The notes: generated by a model from the letters alone, not told the origin. A stretch of DNA of 64,000 bases from Clostridia bacterium (GCA_017465465.1 JAFTWE010000026.1:1-64000), one strand, 5' to 3'; positions 7,617 through 16,728 are shown, counted from the stretch's first letter. Made by a program: numbers and translations.

Positions 7617-8896
7617 TGTAATTTTTCCTTTCTCTTGCTGACTGCTCTGCCGTGAGCCTGAAGACCCTCTTTTTCTGCAAAGCGGGCAACATCATCGGCA
7701 ACATCTACCAAAGCCTCAGGTGAGTAATAAATAAAGGAAGATTTCTTAATAAAATCATCAACGCTCAAGGGTGAGCTGAAGCGGGCTGTGCCTGATGTGG
7801 GAAGTGTATGGTTTGGCCCTGCAAGGTAGTCACCCAAGGATTCGGGAACATTTTTGCCAAGGAAAATTGAGCCTGCGTGCTTGATTGAATTAAGAAGCAG
7901 GAAAGGCTCGTCAACGCAAACCTCAAGATGCTCGGGAGCAATCATATTACTGATTTCAACAGCCTGCTGTAAGCTGTCAACGATGATAATTTTGCCGTTT
8001 GTGTCGATAGATGCTCTTGCAATTTCAGCTCTCGGAAGCTCGGGAATCTGCTTTTCAAGCTCGGCACTTACTTTGTTTGCAAGGTCTTCGCTGTCGGTAA
8101 TCAAAACAGCGGAAGCCAATTTATCATGTTCGGCCTGTGAGAGCAAATCTGCCGCAACAAGCTCGGGGTCACAGTTACCCTGAGCAATAACCAGAATTTC
8201 ACTGGGTCCTGCAATCATGTCAATATCTACAATGCCGTAAAGCATTCTTTTGGCTGTGGCAACAAAAACATTGCCGGGGCCTACTACTTTATCTACCTTA
8301 GGAACAGACTCTGTTCCGTAAGCTAATGCGGCAACAGCCTGAGCACCGCCTGTTTTAAAAATTCTGTCAACACCTGCAATTTTAGCGGCGGCAAGAATCG
8401 GTGCAGGAACATTACCGTCTTTATCGGGAGGAGTTACCATAACAATTTCTTCAACGCCTGCAATTTTGGCGGGAACGGCATTCATAAGCACTGATGAGGG
8501 GTATCTTGCTGTGCCGCCGGGAACATAAAGACCAACCTTGTCAATAGGGGTAATCTTCTGGCCGAGGATAACACCGTCTTTGTCGTTGATGATAAAGTTG
8601 TTTCTTACCTGATGTGAGTGGAAGTGGTGGATATTATCCCTTGCTTTTTTAAGGGTTTCAATATATTCCTTATCTTCACTTTCAAATGCGGCATCAATTT
8701 CTTCCTTGGTTACTTCAATGGCGGTGATGCTTGCGCCGTCAAACTTTGCACCGTATTCAATAAGGGCTTTGTCGCCGTTTGCTTTAACATTTTCTATAAT
8801 ATCCGAAACAATGTCTTCAACGCCGCTTTTTGTTTTGATATCACGGGTGAGAATATCTTCGGGCTTTGCGTTTGCCGCAGAAATTATTTTAATCAT
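7613..8896 (-). CDS. hisD: Histidinol dehydrogenase
   Basis: Zinc enzyme catalysing the two NAD-dependent oxidations of histidinol to histidine, the last step. The 427 residues include YVPGGTARYPSSVLM, DMIAGPSEILVIA, DLLSQAEHD (zinc ligands) and IAPEHLEV with the catalytic Glu/His. The start overlaps the hisG stop by four bases with AAGGAGG upstream. Confidence 0.97.
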   Translation of the reverse strand: MIKIISAANAKPEDILTRDIKTKSGVEDIVSDIIENVKANGDKALIEYGAKFDGASITAIEVTKEEIDAAFESEDKEYIETLKKARDNIHHFHSHQVRNNFIINDKDGVILGQKITPIDKVGLYVPGGTARYPSSVLMNAVPAKIAGVEEIVMVTPPDKDGNVPAPILAAAKIAGVDRIFKTGGAQAVAALAYGTESVPKVDKVVGPGNVFVATAKRMLYGIVDIDMIAGPSEILVIAQGNCDPELVAADLLSQAEHDKLASAVLITDSEDLANKVSAELEKQIPELPRAEIARASIDTNGKIIIVDSLQQAVEISNMIAPEHLEVCVDEPFLLLNSIKHAGSIFLGKNVPESLGDYLAGPNHTLPTSGTARFSSPLSVDDFIKKSSFIYYSPEALVDVADDVARFAEKEGLQAHGRAVSKRKEKLQ

Positions 8897-9528
8897 ATTT
8901 TGCCCTCCTTAATAAGCTGTTCACGAAGCTTAGAAGTAATATCGTTAATCACATCGCCCTTAAAGCGGTATGATGATTTGTTGGCAATAAGCCTTGCGCT
9001 GATGGGAAGAAACTTTTCATAAACTCTCAGGTTATTTTCCTTAAGGGTTGTGCCTGTTTCAACAATATCAACAATAACATCCGAAAGACCTAAAAGCGGC
9101 GCAATTTCGATTGAACCGTTGAGCTTTATGATGTCAATTTCACGATTAAAGGATGAATAATATCTCTTTGCAATATTGGGGAACTTGGTAGCAACTCTTA
9201 TGGGGCGGTTGGGGTCTTCAACATAATCATTCTTAGCGGCAACACACATATTGCAAACACCAAGACGCAAATCAAGGAGTTCATACAAATCAAAATTGCC
9301 TTCATCAAGAATATCTTTGCCCACAATGCCGATATCTGCCGCGCCTCTTGCAACATAAATTGCAACATCGGAGGGTTTAACAAGCAAATATCTTACATTG
9401 TTTTCTTCACTTTCAAAAACAAGCTTACGGTTGTCGGCATAAATCTCACTGCAATCATAGCCGATTGAAGCAAGGCGTTCATAAACCTTGTCACCAAGTC
9501 TGCCCTTAGGCAACGCTATATTGAGCAT
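8893..9528 (-). CDS. hisG: ATP phosphoribosyltransferase, short form catalytic subunit
   Basis: First enzyme of histidine synthesis, joining ATP and PRPP. At 211 residues it is the short HisG_S form without the C-terminal regulatory domain and needs HisZ, whose gene is immediately upstream. Visible motifs are the N-terminal IALPKGRLG, AADIGIVGKD and the PRPP loop DIVETGTTLKENNL. The start shares a base with the hisZ stop. Confidence 0.96.
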   Translation of the reverse strand: MLNIALPKGRLGDKVYERLASIGYDCSEIYADNRKLVFESEENNVRYLLVKPSDVAIYVARGAADIGIVGKDILDEGNFDLYELLDLRLGVCNMCVAAKNDYVEDPNRPIRVATKFPNIAKRYYSSFNREIDIIKLNGSIEIAPLLGLSDVIVDIVETGTTLKENNLRVYEKFLPISARLIANKSSYRFKGDVINDITSKLREQLIKEGKI

Positions 9529-10637
9529 TATTTAACCTCCTTACCGTCAAAAATCAATGTTTTACCCGCTTTGAAATTTTCGGGGATTTCTTTTTCTACT
9601 CTTACGGAATTGCCCTGTGACACAAACTCTTCAACAGCCTTTGTGAGAGCAATGCCCGATTTTTCACTTTTATTTAAAATAAGAATATCGCAGTCTGTTT
9701 CACTTTCAACAGGATAATGCAGATTAAGGTTATCAAGGTAAACTGCAAAGCCGACTGCTCCGATACCCTTACGGATTTTAGAAGCAAGGTTGTCATAACG
9801 GCCGCCTGCAAGAACAGGAGTGGGAGAAGCCTTGACATATCCCGAAAAAATTATTCCGTTATAATAAGATGAGGGATTTACAACTGACAAATCAAGCTGA
9901 ACCTTATTGCCCAACGAAACAGCCTGAAGAGTATTATAAACCTCTTCCAGCTCATTGCAGGCATTGTCGGTAGCATCATTCATTGAAATATAGCGAAGAC
10001 CCTGCAAAACCTCGTCAAAGCTGCCGTTTAATGCTGTGAGCGCTGTGAAATATTCCACATACTTTTCTTCAACACCGTACTGCTCGCAAACAGACTTAAG
10101 GTCGTGGGAATTCTTATTTCTTTCACAAAAGATGATTTGCTCTTTTGCTGAGGCAGGGAGCTTCATTTCATCAAGAACAGCACTGATAAAAGCCATGTGA
10201 GAAAGGCAGAGAACACAGTCAGAGTCGATTTTCTGGAGGCTCTTTAAAGCGAGGGTTACAATTTCACCGATTGAATAGCTGTCGATATTACCCATAAGCT
10301 CAACGCCTGACTGTTTGATTTCTTTATAGTCATTGGTTTCCTGGGAAATGCGGTAAACATTTTCGTTATAATAAGCTTTGGTGCAGGTGTTTTTATCAAT
10401 TCTTGCATTTTTAACAATAGAAAGAGTTATATCAGGCTTAAGTGCCATAAGACGGCCGTCTGAATTATTAAAGGCAATAACACCCTCACCTGAAAGGAAA
10501 TCGCGGTTATCGCTGTAGAAGCTGTATTCTTCAAACTTAGCCATACAGAATTTGCGGTAGCCATACTGCTCATATAACTTTGAAAGCTCAAAAACAAGCC
10601 TGTCTTCAGTTGGCATTGAGCCGAAAAAATCAAACAT
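9528..10637 (-). CDS. hisZ: ATP phosphoribosyltransferase regulatory subunit
   Basis: Histidyl-tRNA-synthetase paralogue that forms the hetero-octamer with short HisG and gives it histidine feedback. The 369 residues show class II synthetase-like motifs: FMALKPDITLSIVKN-type strand (here LMALKPDITLSI), AYYNENVYR, and the C-terminal LAGGRYDNL. The class is known to lack the anticodon domain. First gene of the operon; GGTGGAGG lies ten bases before the ATG. Two promoters lie upstream, and the roughly 35-base leader of the nearer one leaves no room for a T-box or attenuator. Confidence 0.95.
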   Translation of the reverse strand: MFDFFGSMPTEDRLVFELSKLYEQYGYRKFCMAKFEEYSFYSDNRDFLSGEGVIAFNNSDGRLMALKPDITLSIVKNARIDKNTCTKAYYNENVYRISQETNDYKEIKQSGVELMGNIDSYSIGEIVTLALKSLQKIDSDCVLCLSHMAFISAVLDEMKLPASAKEQIIFCERNKNSHDLKSVCEQYGVEEKYVEYFTALTALNGSFDEVLQGLRYISMNDATDNACNELEEVYNTLQAVSLGNKVQLDLSVVNPSSYYNGIIFSGYVKASPTPVLAGGRYDNLASKIRKGIGAVGFAVYLDNLNLHYPVESETDCDILILNKSEKSGIALTKAVEEFVSQGNSVRVEKEIPENFKAGKTLIFDGKEVK

Positions 10638-10677
10638 TTTAAGAATCCTCCACCCTATTTCGGTACTTTACAATGAT

Positions 10678-10706
10678 ATTATATATCGCTTTCACACTTT
10701 AGTCAA
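10678..10706 (-). promoter_or_regulatory. his operon promoter P1
   Basis: TTGACT (10706-10701), 17 bases, TATAAT (10683-10678) on the minus strand, about 40 bases before the hisZ start. Confidence 0.85.
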
Positions 10707-10753
10707 TTAACATATTACTACAATAAAATCAAATATTAACATAATTTCTGTTC

Positions 10754-10782
10754 ATTATACCAAAAAAGAGTGTAAATGTAAA
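10754..10782 (-). promoter_or_regulatory. his operon promoter P2
   Basis: TTTACA (10782-10777), 17 bases, TATAAT (10759-10754), 76 bases upstream of P1 in the same direction. It would give a leader of about 110 bases. Confidence 0.6.
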
Positions 10783-10861
10783 CTCAAAAGCGCAGAAAAA
10801 TGGTTGATTTTTTATAATATAATGATTAGAGAATTGGTTAAATTGACAAGAAAACAAATCG

Positions 10862-10896
10862 TAATTCGTAATGCGAAATGCGCAATTCGGAATTAT
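10862..10896. repeat. Imperfect palindrome of AATTCG/AATGCG units
   Basis: The segment contains alternating ATTCG, ATGCG and CAATTCGG units forming a loose palindrome. It lies in the divergent his/M29 spacer between the promoters. No copy elsewhere in the window was found. Confidence 0.35.
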
Positions 10897-10945
10897 GTTT
10901 TTCCGCTTAATGTTTATCCTTGTGTGCGTCTTTTTTTATTCTATA

Positions 10946-10974
10946 TTGAAATATCTGAAATAAAGGCATATAAT
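10946..10974 (+). promoter_or_regulatory. Promoter of the M29 aminopeptidase gene
   Basis: TTGAAA (10946-10951), 17 bases, TATAAT (10969-10974). GGAGG at 10986-10990 precedes the ATG at 10998, so the leader is very short. Confidence 0.8.
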
Positions 10975-10997
10975 ATTTGTGAATTGGAGGAATTACT

Positions 10998-12221
10998 ATG
11001 AAAAAGACAAGACTTAAACAATATGCATCACTTATTGCAAATGTGGGTGCAAGAGTGCAAAAGGGTCAGGAGGTTATGATTTTTGCTGAGCTTGACCAGC
11101 CCGAATTTGTTAAAATGGTGGTTGACGAATGTTATAAAGCGGGGGCAAAAAGGGTTGATGTTGAATGGAGCTATCAGCCCCTTACAAGGCTTCACGTGAG
11201 ATACCGTTCACTCAAAACTCTTGGCACAGTGCTTGACTGGGAGGTTGAAAAATTAAAGCGCAGAGTTGAGGTTTTGCCTGTTATGATTTATCTTCTTTCA
11301 GAAGACCCCGACGGGCTTAACGGTATAAACCAGAAAAAATATTCAAAATCTTCTCAGGAGCGCTACAAGGTTATTAAGCCTTTCAGAGATAAAATGGAAA
11401 ATAAATATCAGTGGTGTATTGCCGCTGTTCCCGGTGTGGCTTGGGCTAAAAAGGTGTTCCCTGAATGCCGTAAAAACGAAGCCGTTGAAAAGCTTTGGGA
11501 GGCCATTCTTCTCACCTCACGCTGCGGTGATGACCCTGTTGAGCAATGGAACCGTCATAATGCTGACCTTAAAAGCAGGTGTGATTATCTAAACTCCCTT
11601 AACATTGAATCTCTTCACTATTCCTCATCAAACGGAACAGATTTTACCGTTGGACTTATTGAAGGCTCACAGTTCCTCGGCGGCGGTGAATACACCCTTT
11701 CGGGCAATTATTATAACCCTAACATTCCAAGTGAAGAGGTATTCATTTCACCAAAAAGAGGAGAAGCAGAGGGTGTTGTTTATTCCACCATGCCCCTCTC
11801 ATACCGCGGTGAGTTGATTGAAAATTTTTATATAAAATTTGAAAACGGTAAGGCTGTTGAAGCAAAGGCAGAGAAAAATGAAGCGCTTTTAAACGAGCTG
11901 ATTTCAATGGACGAAGGCTCTGCTTACCTTGGCGAATGCGCCCTTGTGCCTTATGATTCACCAATCAGAAACAGCGGAATTCTCTTTTATAACACCCTTT
12001 TTGATGAAAACGCCGCCTGCCACCTGGCACTTGGCGAGGGATTTTCTTCAAGCATTGTGGGCAATGAAGAAATGACACTTGAAGAATGCAGAGAAAAAGG
12101 CATCAACAAGTCAATCGTTCACGAGGACTTTATGATTGGCTCAGCAGACCTTGACATCACCGCTAAAACCCGTGACGGCAGAACCGTTCAGATTTTCAAA
12201 AACGGTAACTGGGCGTTTTGA
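10998..12221 (+). CDS. M29-family metallo-aminopeptidase
   Basis: 407-residue cytosolic aminopeptidase of family M29 (AmpS/PepS/aminopeptidase T), a two-metal enzyme releasing N-terminal residues from peptides. Supporting motifs are an N-terminal nucleoside-like fold (KGQEVMIFAELDQPEFVKMV), NIPSEEVFISPKRGEAEG with the metal Glu, YLGECALVPYDSPI, the HLALGEGF metal His segment and SIVHEDFMIGS near the C terminus. The start is fixed by GGAGG and the adjacent promoter. Monocistronic, divergent from the his operon. The substrate cannot be told from sequence. Confidence 0.9.
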   Translation: MKKTRLKQYASLIANVGARVQKGQEVMIFAELDQPEFVKMVVDECYKAGAKRVDVEWSYQPLTRLHVRYRSLKTLGTVLDWEVEKLKRRVEVLPVMIYLLSEDPDGLNGINQKKYSKSSQERYKVIKPFRDKMENKYQWCIAAVPGVAWAKKVFPECRKNEAVEKLWEAILLTSRCGDDPVEQWNRHNADLKSRCDYLNSLNIESLHYSSSNGTDFTVGLIEGSQFLGGGEYTLSGNYYNPNIPSEEVFISPKRGEAEGVVYSTMPLSYRGELIENFYIKFENGKAVEAKAEKNEALLNELISMDEGSAYLGECALVPYDSPIRNSGILFYNTLFDENAACHLALGEGFSSSIVGNEEMTLEECREKGINKSIVHEDFMIGSADLDITAKTRDGRTVQIFKNGNWAF

Positions 12222-12225
12222 TTCC

Positions 12226-12345
12226 GGCTCCCTTGTGCAAAGGGAGCTGTCACGAAGTGACTGAGGGATTGTGAATCTTACAACCCCTCCGAGTTTCGCT
12301 ATGCGAAACCCACCTCCCCTTACACAGGGGAGGCAGATAAACTAT
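12226..12345. repeat. Hairpin-rich dispersed repeat, copy 2
   Basis: Four hairpins: GCTCCC/GGGAGC, GTCAC-GAA-GTGAC, GTTTCG/CGAAAC and CCTCCCC/GGGGAGG. The outer GC-rich hairpins flank a GAGGGATTGTG core. The layout and the GTCAC/GTGAC stem match the element at 1795-2012. It starts four bases after the aminopeptidase stop and may double as its transcription end, since no T-run follows. Confidence 0.6.
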
Positions 12346-12350
12346 TCACT

Positions 12351-12380
12351 AAAAAAGACAGGGAGCTATTCCCTGTCTTT
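12351..12380 (-). terminator. Terminator of the recD2-comF-mreB-like operon
   Basis: AAAGACAGGGA, short loop, TCCCTGTCTTT with a run of six T on the minus strand, eight bases after the last gene. The plus strand has only three T, so minus is favoured. Confidence 0.8.
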
Positions 12381-12387
12381 CTGTCAT

Positions 12388-13422
12388 TTATTCATCATAT
12401 CCCACAAGTTCCTGGCGGGTTTTGAAGTAATATCCGTTTCTTTCAAGAAGCTTGGGAGCTTTGAGAATTTTGCCCATTCCCCTGATTACGCAGGTTTGCG
12501 GGTCGTTGGCAACTCGGGTTTTGATACCTGTTCTGTATTCTATAAAGCGGTCAATACCTGTCAGAAGCGCACTGCCGCCTGTGATTGTAATTCCCGTTTT
12601 TGAAACATCGGCATTAAGCTCGGGCGGTGTTGCTTCGAGCACCTGACGGATTGCTTCAACAATCTGCTCAAGCTGGTCATTAAAGCTCAGGAACACATCG
12701 GCAGAGGTTATTTCGGCAGACGAGGGCATATTTGTTACCGCGTCTTTACCAACGGCTCTGACTGCAAGCTCGGCCTCAAGGAAGTTGGTACAACCGATGT
12801 CTTTTTTGATGGTTTCGGCGCTTTGGTAGCCGATAATCAGATTTTTTTCTTTCCTTGCAAAGGAGGTTATTGCCTCATTAAAGGTATTGCCTGCAATCTT
12901 TATGGACTTGCTTGTGCAAATCATACCTCTTGCAATAACGGCAATATCAGTTGTGCCTGCGCCGATATCCACAATCATTGTGCCGTGGTAGCTGTTAACA
13001 TCCACACCTGCACCGATTGCGGCGGCAAGAGGCTCTTCTATAAGGCAAGCCTTTGATGCGCCTGAAGCCGTTGCCATTTCTAAAACTGAGCGTTTGTCAA
13101 CAGAATTCATATCACAGGGAATGCTGACGAGCACATTGGGCTTTAAAATCTTATTACCGCACACCTTTTGCACAAAGTAGCCGATAATATTCTGAATTAT
13201 CTGATAATCAGCTATACTTCCCTCTTTAACAGGGCAGATAATGTCTATCCAATCGTGGGTTTTGCCCATCATTTCATAAGCTTTTTTGCCGATTGCGCTG
13301 ATTTTTTCATTTTCGGCGTCATACGCCACAACGCTTGGCTCATTGGCAATTACGCCCTTACCCTGAACGAAAACCGACAGATAGCCTGTTCCCAAATCAA
13401 AGCATATATTTGTTCCTATCAT
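12388..13422 (-). CDS. MreB/Mbl-like actin homologue
   Basis: 344-residue bacterial actin of the MreB family, a membrane-associated filament former that guides cell wall synthesis. The nucleotide site is complete: FDLGTGYLSVF near the N terminus (phosphate 1), MIVDIGAGTTDIAVI around residue 150 (phosphate 2) and ITGGSALLTGIDRF around 285 (adenosine). The IEEPLAAAIGAG connector is also standard. It ends a four-gene operon behind recD2 and comF rather than lying with mreCD, and its start overlaps the comF stop. It may therefore be an accessory paralogue; whether it is the main MreB of this organism cannot be judged here. Confidence 0.85.
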   Translation of the reverse strand: MIGTNICFDLGTGYLSVFVQGKGVIANEPSVVAYDAENEKISAIGKKAYEMMGKTHDWIDIICPVKEGSIADYQIIQNIIGYFVQKVCGNKILKPNVLVSIPCDMNSVDKRSVLEMATASGASKACLIEEPLAAAIGAGVDVNSYHGTMIVDIGAGTTDIAVIARGMICTSKSIKIAGNTFNEAITSFARKEKNLIIGYQSAETIKKDIGCTNFLEAELAVRAVGKDAVTNMPSSAEITSADVFLSFNDQLEQIVEAIRQVLEATPPELNADVSKTGITITGGSALLTGIDRFIEYRTGIKTRVANDPQTCVIRGMGKILKAPKLLERNGYYFKTRQELVGYDE

Positions 13423-14138
13423 CAGTTTCGTCCTTTCTTTTTTAATTTAGTAACTGCCGCTGAAAGGCAACAAACTCTTTGTGCCCCTGCAAGAAACAGC
13501 ATTTTTCCGCATTCACTGAGTGTTGAGCCTGTTGTTTCAATATCGTCTACAAGCAGAATATTCATACCGCTTAAATCAAGCCCTTTTGCTGTTTCAAACA
13601 CACCAAAAACATTGCCGAAACGCTCCATAGGTGAAGTGCCTGACTGCTTTTGGGTGCGGTAGATTTTATTTATAATATTAGCCTTTAAAGGGATTTTTGT
13701 TTTATCTGAAATATACTCAGCAAGAAGCCGGCTTTGATTATAACCCCTGAGCTTTAAGTCATCAGGGTGAAGCGGCACATAGGTGATAAAATCAAATGCT
13801 TCTTCATTGTAATGCTCATTAAATGCCTTTAACATATATTCACCCAAAGGGTCGGCAAATTCGGTATGGCTACGGAACTTAAGAGCGTGAATACACTTTT
13901 TGACCCCTGTCTCAAAATAAAAGGGAGCAACTGCCTTGTCATAATACAAGGTAGCAGATGAGCAGGTACATTCACTCTTACCTCTGCCGCACTTTGAGCA
14001 GACTTTGCCGTTGACAAAAGGTAATGAATCGCGGCATCTGTCACAGGTAAGACGAGAATTTTCAAACATTGCGCCGCCGCAGAACATACACCTTTTTGGC
14101 CACACAACCGCACTCGCCGCATCAATAACATCTGCCAT
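13422..14138 (-). CDS. comF: ComF family phosphoribosyltransferase-like protein
   Basis: 238 residues with two N-terminal zinc-binding cysteine clusters (CMFCGG...CDRC and CSKCGRGKSECTC) and a C-terminal PRTase domain with the PRPP loop ILLVDDIETTGSTL. ComF proteins are needed for uptake of transforming DNA, where they work with the ComFA helicase. The start shares a base with the recD2 stop and the stop overlaps the mreB-like start, so translation is coupled on both sides. No comFA is nearby. Confidence 0.9.
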   Translation of the reverse strand: MADVIDAASAVVWPKRCMFCGGAMFENSRLTCDRCRDSLPFVNGKVCSKCGRGKSECTCSSATLYYDKAVAPFYFETGVKKCIHALKFRSHTEFADPLGEYMLKAFNEHYNEEAFDFITYVPLHPDDLKLRGYNQSRLLAEYISDKTKIPLKANIINKIYRTQKQSGTSPMERFGNVFGVFETAKGLDLSGMNILLVDDIETTGSTLSECGKMLFLAGAQRVCCLSAAVTKLKKKGRN

Positions 14139-16339
14139 TATGCTTCTCCGTCACACAAAAAATGCTTAAGGGCGGAATAGCGCCTTGTTTTTGTGTTATT
14201 CTTAACCATTTCTTCAATCTGAGCTTCTATGCCTACCATAATCATCAGCCTTTTGGCTCGGGTTACGGCGGTGTAAAGGAGATTACGATAACAAAGCTGA
14301 GGCACAACACCCATAACAGGCACAATCACCGCGGGGAACTCATTACCCTGGCTTTTGTGAACTGTCATAGCGTAAGCGTGCTCAAGCTCATTCAGGCTTT
14401 CAAGGCTGTAAACCGCCTCTTTATCATCATACCAAACAGCAAGGCAGGCATTGACTTTATCAATTTTTTTGATGATACCAATGTCGCCGTTAAAAACGCC
14501 TGTTCCCTCTTCGGCATCCTTGGTCCAGATAATATTATAATTATTTTTAACCTGCATCACCTTGTCGCCTTCTCTGAAAATCCGAGCGCCTGAGGTGATT
14601 TCATTTTTATTTTTATCTGCAGGATTGATTAAATTCTGCAGGATTTTATTAAGATTGACCGAGCCTGTTTCGCCCTTTCTTGACGGGCAAAGCACCTGAA
14701 TATCATTAAGAGATGAAAATCCGTATGCCTTTGGCAGACGGCTGACACACAGGTCGGCAACGGTTTTAGCTGTTTCATAAGGTGAGCTTCGTTTCATAAA
14801 GAAAAAGTCATTGTCTTTATCGTGAAGCTCGGGCATCTGCCCTGATACAATTTTGTGGGCGTTTGTAACAATCCGACTTTCCATCGCCTGACGGAAAACC
14901 TCCTTAAGCGCCACAACAGGCATTACACCTGAATCAATTAAATCGTGCAAAACATTGCCTGCACCAACGGCGGGAAGCTGGTCAGAATCCCCTACCATAA
15001 TCAATCGGCAGCCTAAAGGAAGGGCATCTAAAAGCGAAGCAAAAAGCGAAACATCAACCATAGAAAGCTCGTCCACAATAACTGCACCTGCGGAAATGGG
15101 GTTGCGTGCATTGCGGCTGAAAACAGGTCTGTCGTGCTTGTCCCATTCCACTTCAAGAAGGCGGTGGATTGTTTTAGCATCCTTGCCTGTGATTTCACTC
15201 ATTCTTTTGGCGGCTCTGCCTGTAGGCGCGGCAAGGGCAACATCAACACCGTCAAGCTCAAAGAGCTTTAAAATGCCGTTTAGCGTGGTGGTTTTACCTG
15301 TACCCGGTCCGCCGGTGAGGATAAGCATCCCCTTATTAACAGCGGTCATAATTGCCTGACGCTGTTTTTCTTCATAGCAGATATTTTCCTGCTTTTCAAT
15401 TTTCTGAATATCCTCGTCCACCGTAGGTCTGCCTGCCGGCGGAAACTGATTCATAATTGTAATTCTTTTTGCCGCGAGCTTTTCCGCGGCATATATATGA
15501 GGCAGAAATAAAAATTCCTTGCCGTTAATTGTTTCACTGATGAGCTTGCCGCTTTCAATAAGAGCGTCTACGGCAATGTCGATAGTGTCTTCATTAGTTT
15601 CAAGAAGGCCTGAGCTTGGGGCAAGAAGCCTTGCTCTGGGCACGCAGGTGTGGCCGTTATTGAGGTTATGGCGCACAACATGAACAATGCCTGCGGCAAT
15701 TCTGAAATCGCTGTCAGGCGGCTGAGGCAAGGAGCAGGCAATGGCATCTGCACGCTCAAAGCCGATACCGATACCCTCACCGCAGAGAATATACGGATTG
15801 ACCGTAATCAAATCAACGGCATTTGCGCCGTAGAGCCTGAAAGCCTCAAGACATTCATTGGGTGTCATTCCGAAGCGCTCAAGGCTAATCATAACCTGCC
15901 TAACAGCAAACTGCTCATTGAAAATTTTCGATATATCCTTGGCTTTATTAAGAGAAATGCCCTTAATTTCAGCAAGCCGTTCCGGCTCATTTTCAAGCAC
16001 ATCAAAGGCTGATTCACCGAAACGGTCAATAATTTTTTTTGCGGTTGCAGGGCCGATACCCTTGACGGCACCTGCACTTAAATAACGAAGCAAATCAGCA
16101 GAGGAAGAAGGCATACTTCGTTCACAAAGCTTAGCTTTGAACTGCCTGCCGAAGGTTGAGTGATAGCTCCATTCGCCTCTGAGTCTGAGACTTTCACCCT
16201 CTGTTACCTCAGGCAAAACACCCACAACGGTGAAATATTCTTCATCTGTGTAAAAATCAATAACGGTAAAACCGTTTTCTTCGTTGCGGTATGTAATTTC
16301 ATCAACAACGCCGCTGATTTCTACAAGTTGTTCGTCCAT
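14138..16339 (-). CDS. recD2: RecD2-type ATP-dependent DNA helicase
   Basis: 733-residue SF1B 5'-3' helicase of the RecD2 (YrrC) family, involved in repair and replication fork maintenance in bacteria. An N-terminal OB-like domain (GVVDEITYRNEENGFTVI) precedes helix-hairpin-helix repeats (GIGPATAKKIIDRFG), then Walker A GGPGTGKTTTLNG around residue 340, VDELSMVD (Walker B), GDSDQLPAVGAG, and the C-terminal AMTVHKSQGNEF and YTAVTRAKR motifs. The ATG follows the upstream stop directly (TAAATG) with AAAGGA in that gene. Confidence 0.95.
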   Translation of the reverse strand: MDEQLVEISGVVDEITYRNEENGFTVIDFYTDEEYFTVVGVLPEVTEGESLRLRGEWSYHSTFGRQFKAKLCERSMPSSSADLLRYLSAGAVKGIGPATAKKIIDRFGESAFDVLENEPERLAEIKGISLNKAKDISKIFNEQFAVRQVMISLERFGMTPNECLEAFRLYGANAVDLITVNPYILCGEGIGIGFERADAIACSLPQPPDSDFRIAAGIVHVVRHNLNNGHTCVPRARLLAPSSGLLETNEDTIDIAVDALIESGKLISETINGKEFLFLPHIYAAEKLAAKRITIMNQFPPAGRPTVDEDIQKIEKQENICYEEKQRQAIMTAVNKGMLILTGGPGTGKTTTLNGILKLFELDGVDVALAAPTGRAAKRMSEITGKDAKTIHRLLEVEWDKHDRPVFSRNARNPISAGAVIVDELSMVDVSLFASLLDALPLGCRLIMVGDSDQLPAVGAGNVLHDLIDSGVMPVVALKEVFRQAMESRIVTNAHKIVSGQMPELHDKDNDFFFMKRSSPYETAKTVADLCVSRLPKAYGFSSLNDIQVLCPSRKGETGSVNLNKILQNLINPADKNKNEITSGARIFREGDKVMQVKNNYNIIWTKDAEEGTGVFNGDIGIIKKIDKVNACLAVWYDDKEAVYSLESLNELEHAYAMTVHKSQGNEFPAVIVPVMGVVPQLCYRNLLYTAVTRAKRLMIMVGIEAQIEEMVKNNTKTRRYSALKHFLCDGEA

Positions 16340-16687
16340 TTACTGTTCCTTTCCGATAATTCTTTTAAGCAAATCATCGGGAGCGCAAAGCTCCATATTA
16401 TCAAAATCATTCATAATGTTATGGCACAGAATTTTTTGCTTTTCGGTCATTCCGTTGTCAACAATAACAATTCTGTTTTTACGGCAATCCCCCATAAGCG
16501 CAAAGCGAAGATGAACGCTGTAAAGAAGCGAGCCTACATCGTCATCATCCATACCAGAAGAAATTACCACAACACAGTTGGCATCATTACCTATTTTAAA
16601 AACCTGCAAAATTATAAAGCACGAAGTGGCAACCACACCGATAAATATAAACGCGGCCGCTATTCCGTACCATAAACCTTCAAGCAT
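16340..16687 (-). CDS. Unknown single-pass membrane protein
   Basis: 115 residues, not recognised. Residues 4-30 form a strong hydrophobic segment; the rest is a soluble domain with VVISSGMDDDDVGSLLYSVHLRF, which has the feel of a small alpha/beta fold, and a Cys pair. It has GAGGTGA before the ATG and is the first gene of the recD2-comF-mreB-like operon. A TATAAT at 16704-16709 on the minus strand could be a -10 box but has no good -35. The start is 41 bases after the 3' end of rnpB in the same direction, so readthrough from rnpB is likely. Confidence 0.6.
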   Translation of the reverse strand: MLEGLWYGIAAAFIFIGVVATSCFIILQVFKIGNDANCVVVISSGMDDDDVGSLLYSVHLRFALMGDCRKNRIVIVDNGMTEKQKILCHNIMNDFDNMELCAPDDLLKRIIGKEQ

Positions 16688-16728
16688 ATTATCACCTCGT
16701 TACATTATATGCAAAAGGTGATTAAATG

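Noticed and set aside
10638..10760. T-box or histidine leader peptide before hisZ
   Set aside because: No T-box core sequence, no His-codon run and no terminator in the leader.
13168..13662. Plus-strand open frame of 164 codons opposite the mreB-like and comF genes
   Set aside because: It has no ribosome binding site or promoter and lies entirely antisense to two well-supported genes; it reflects their codon bias.
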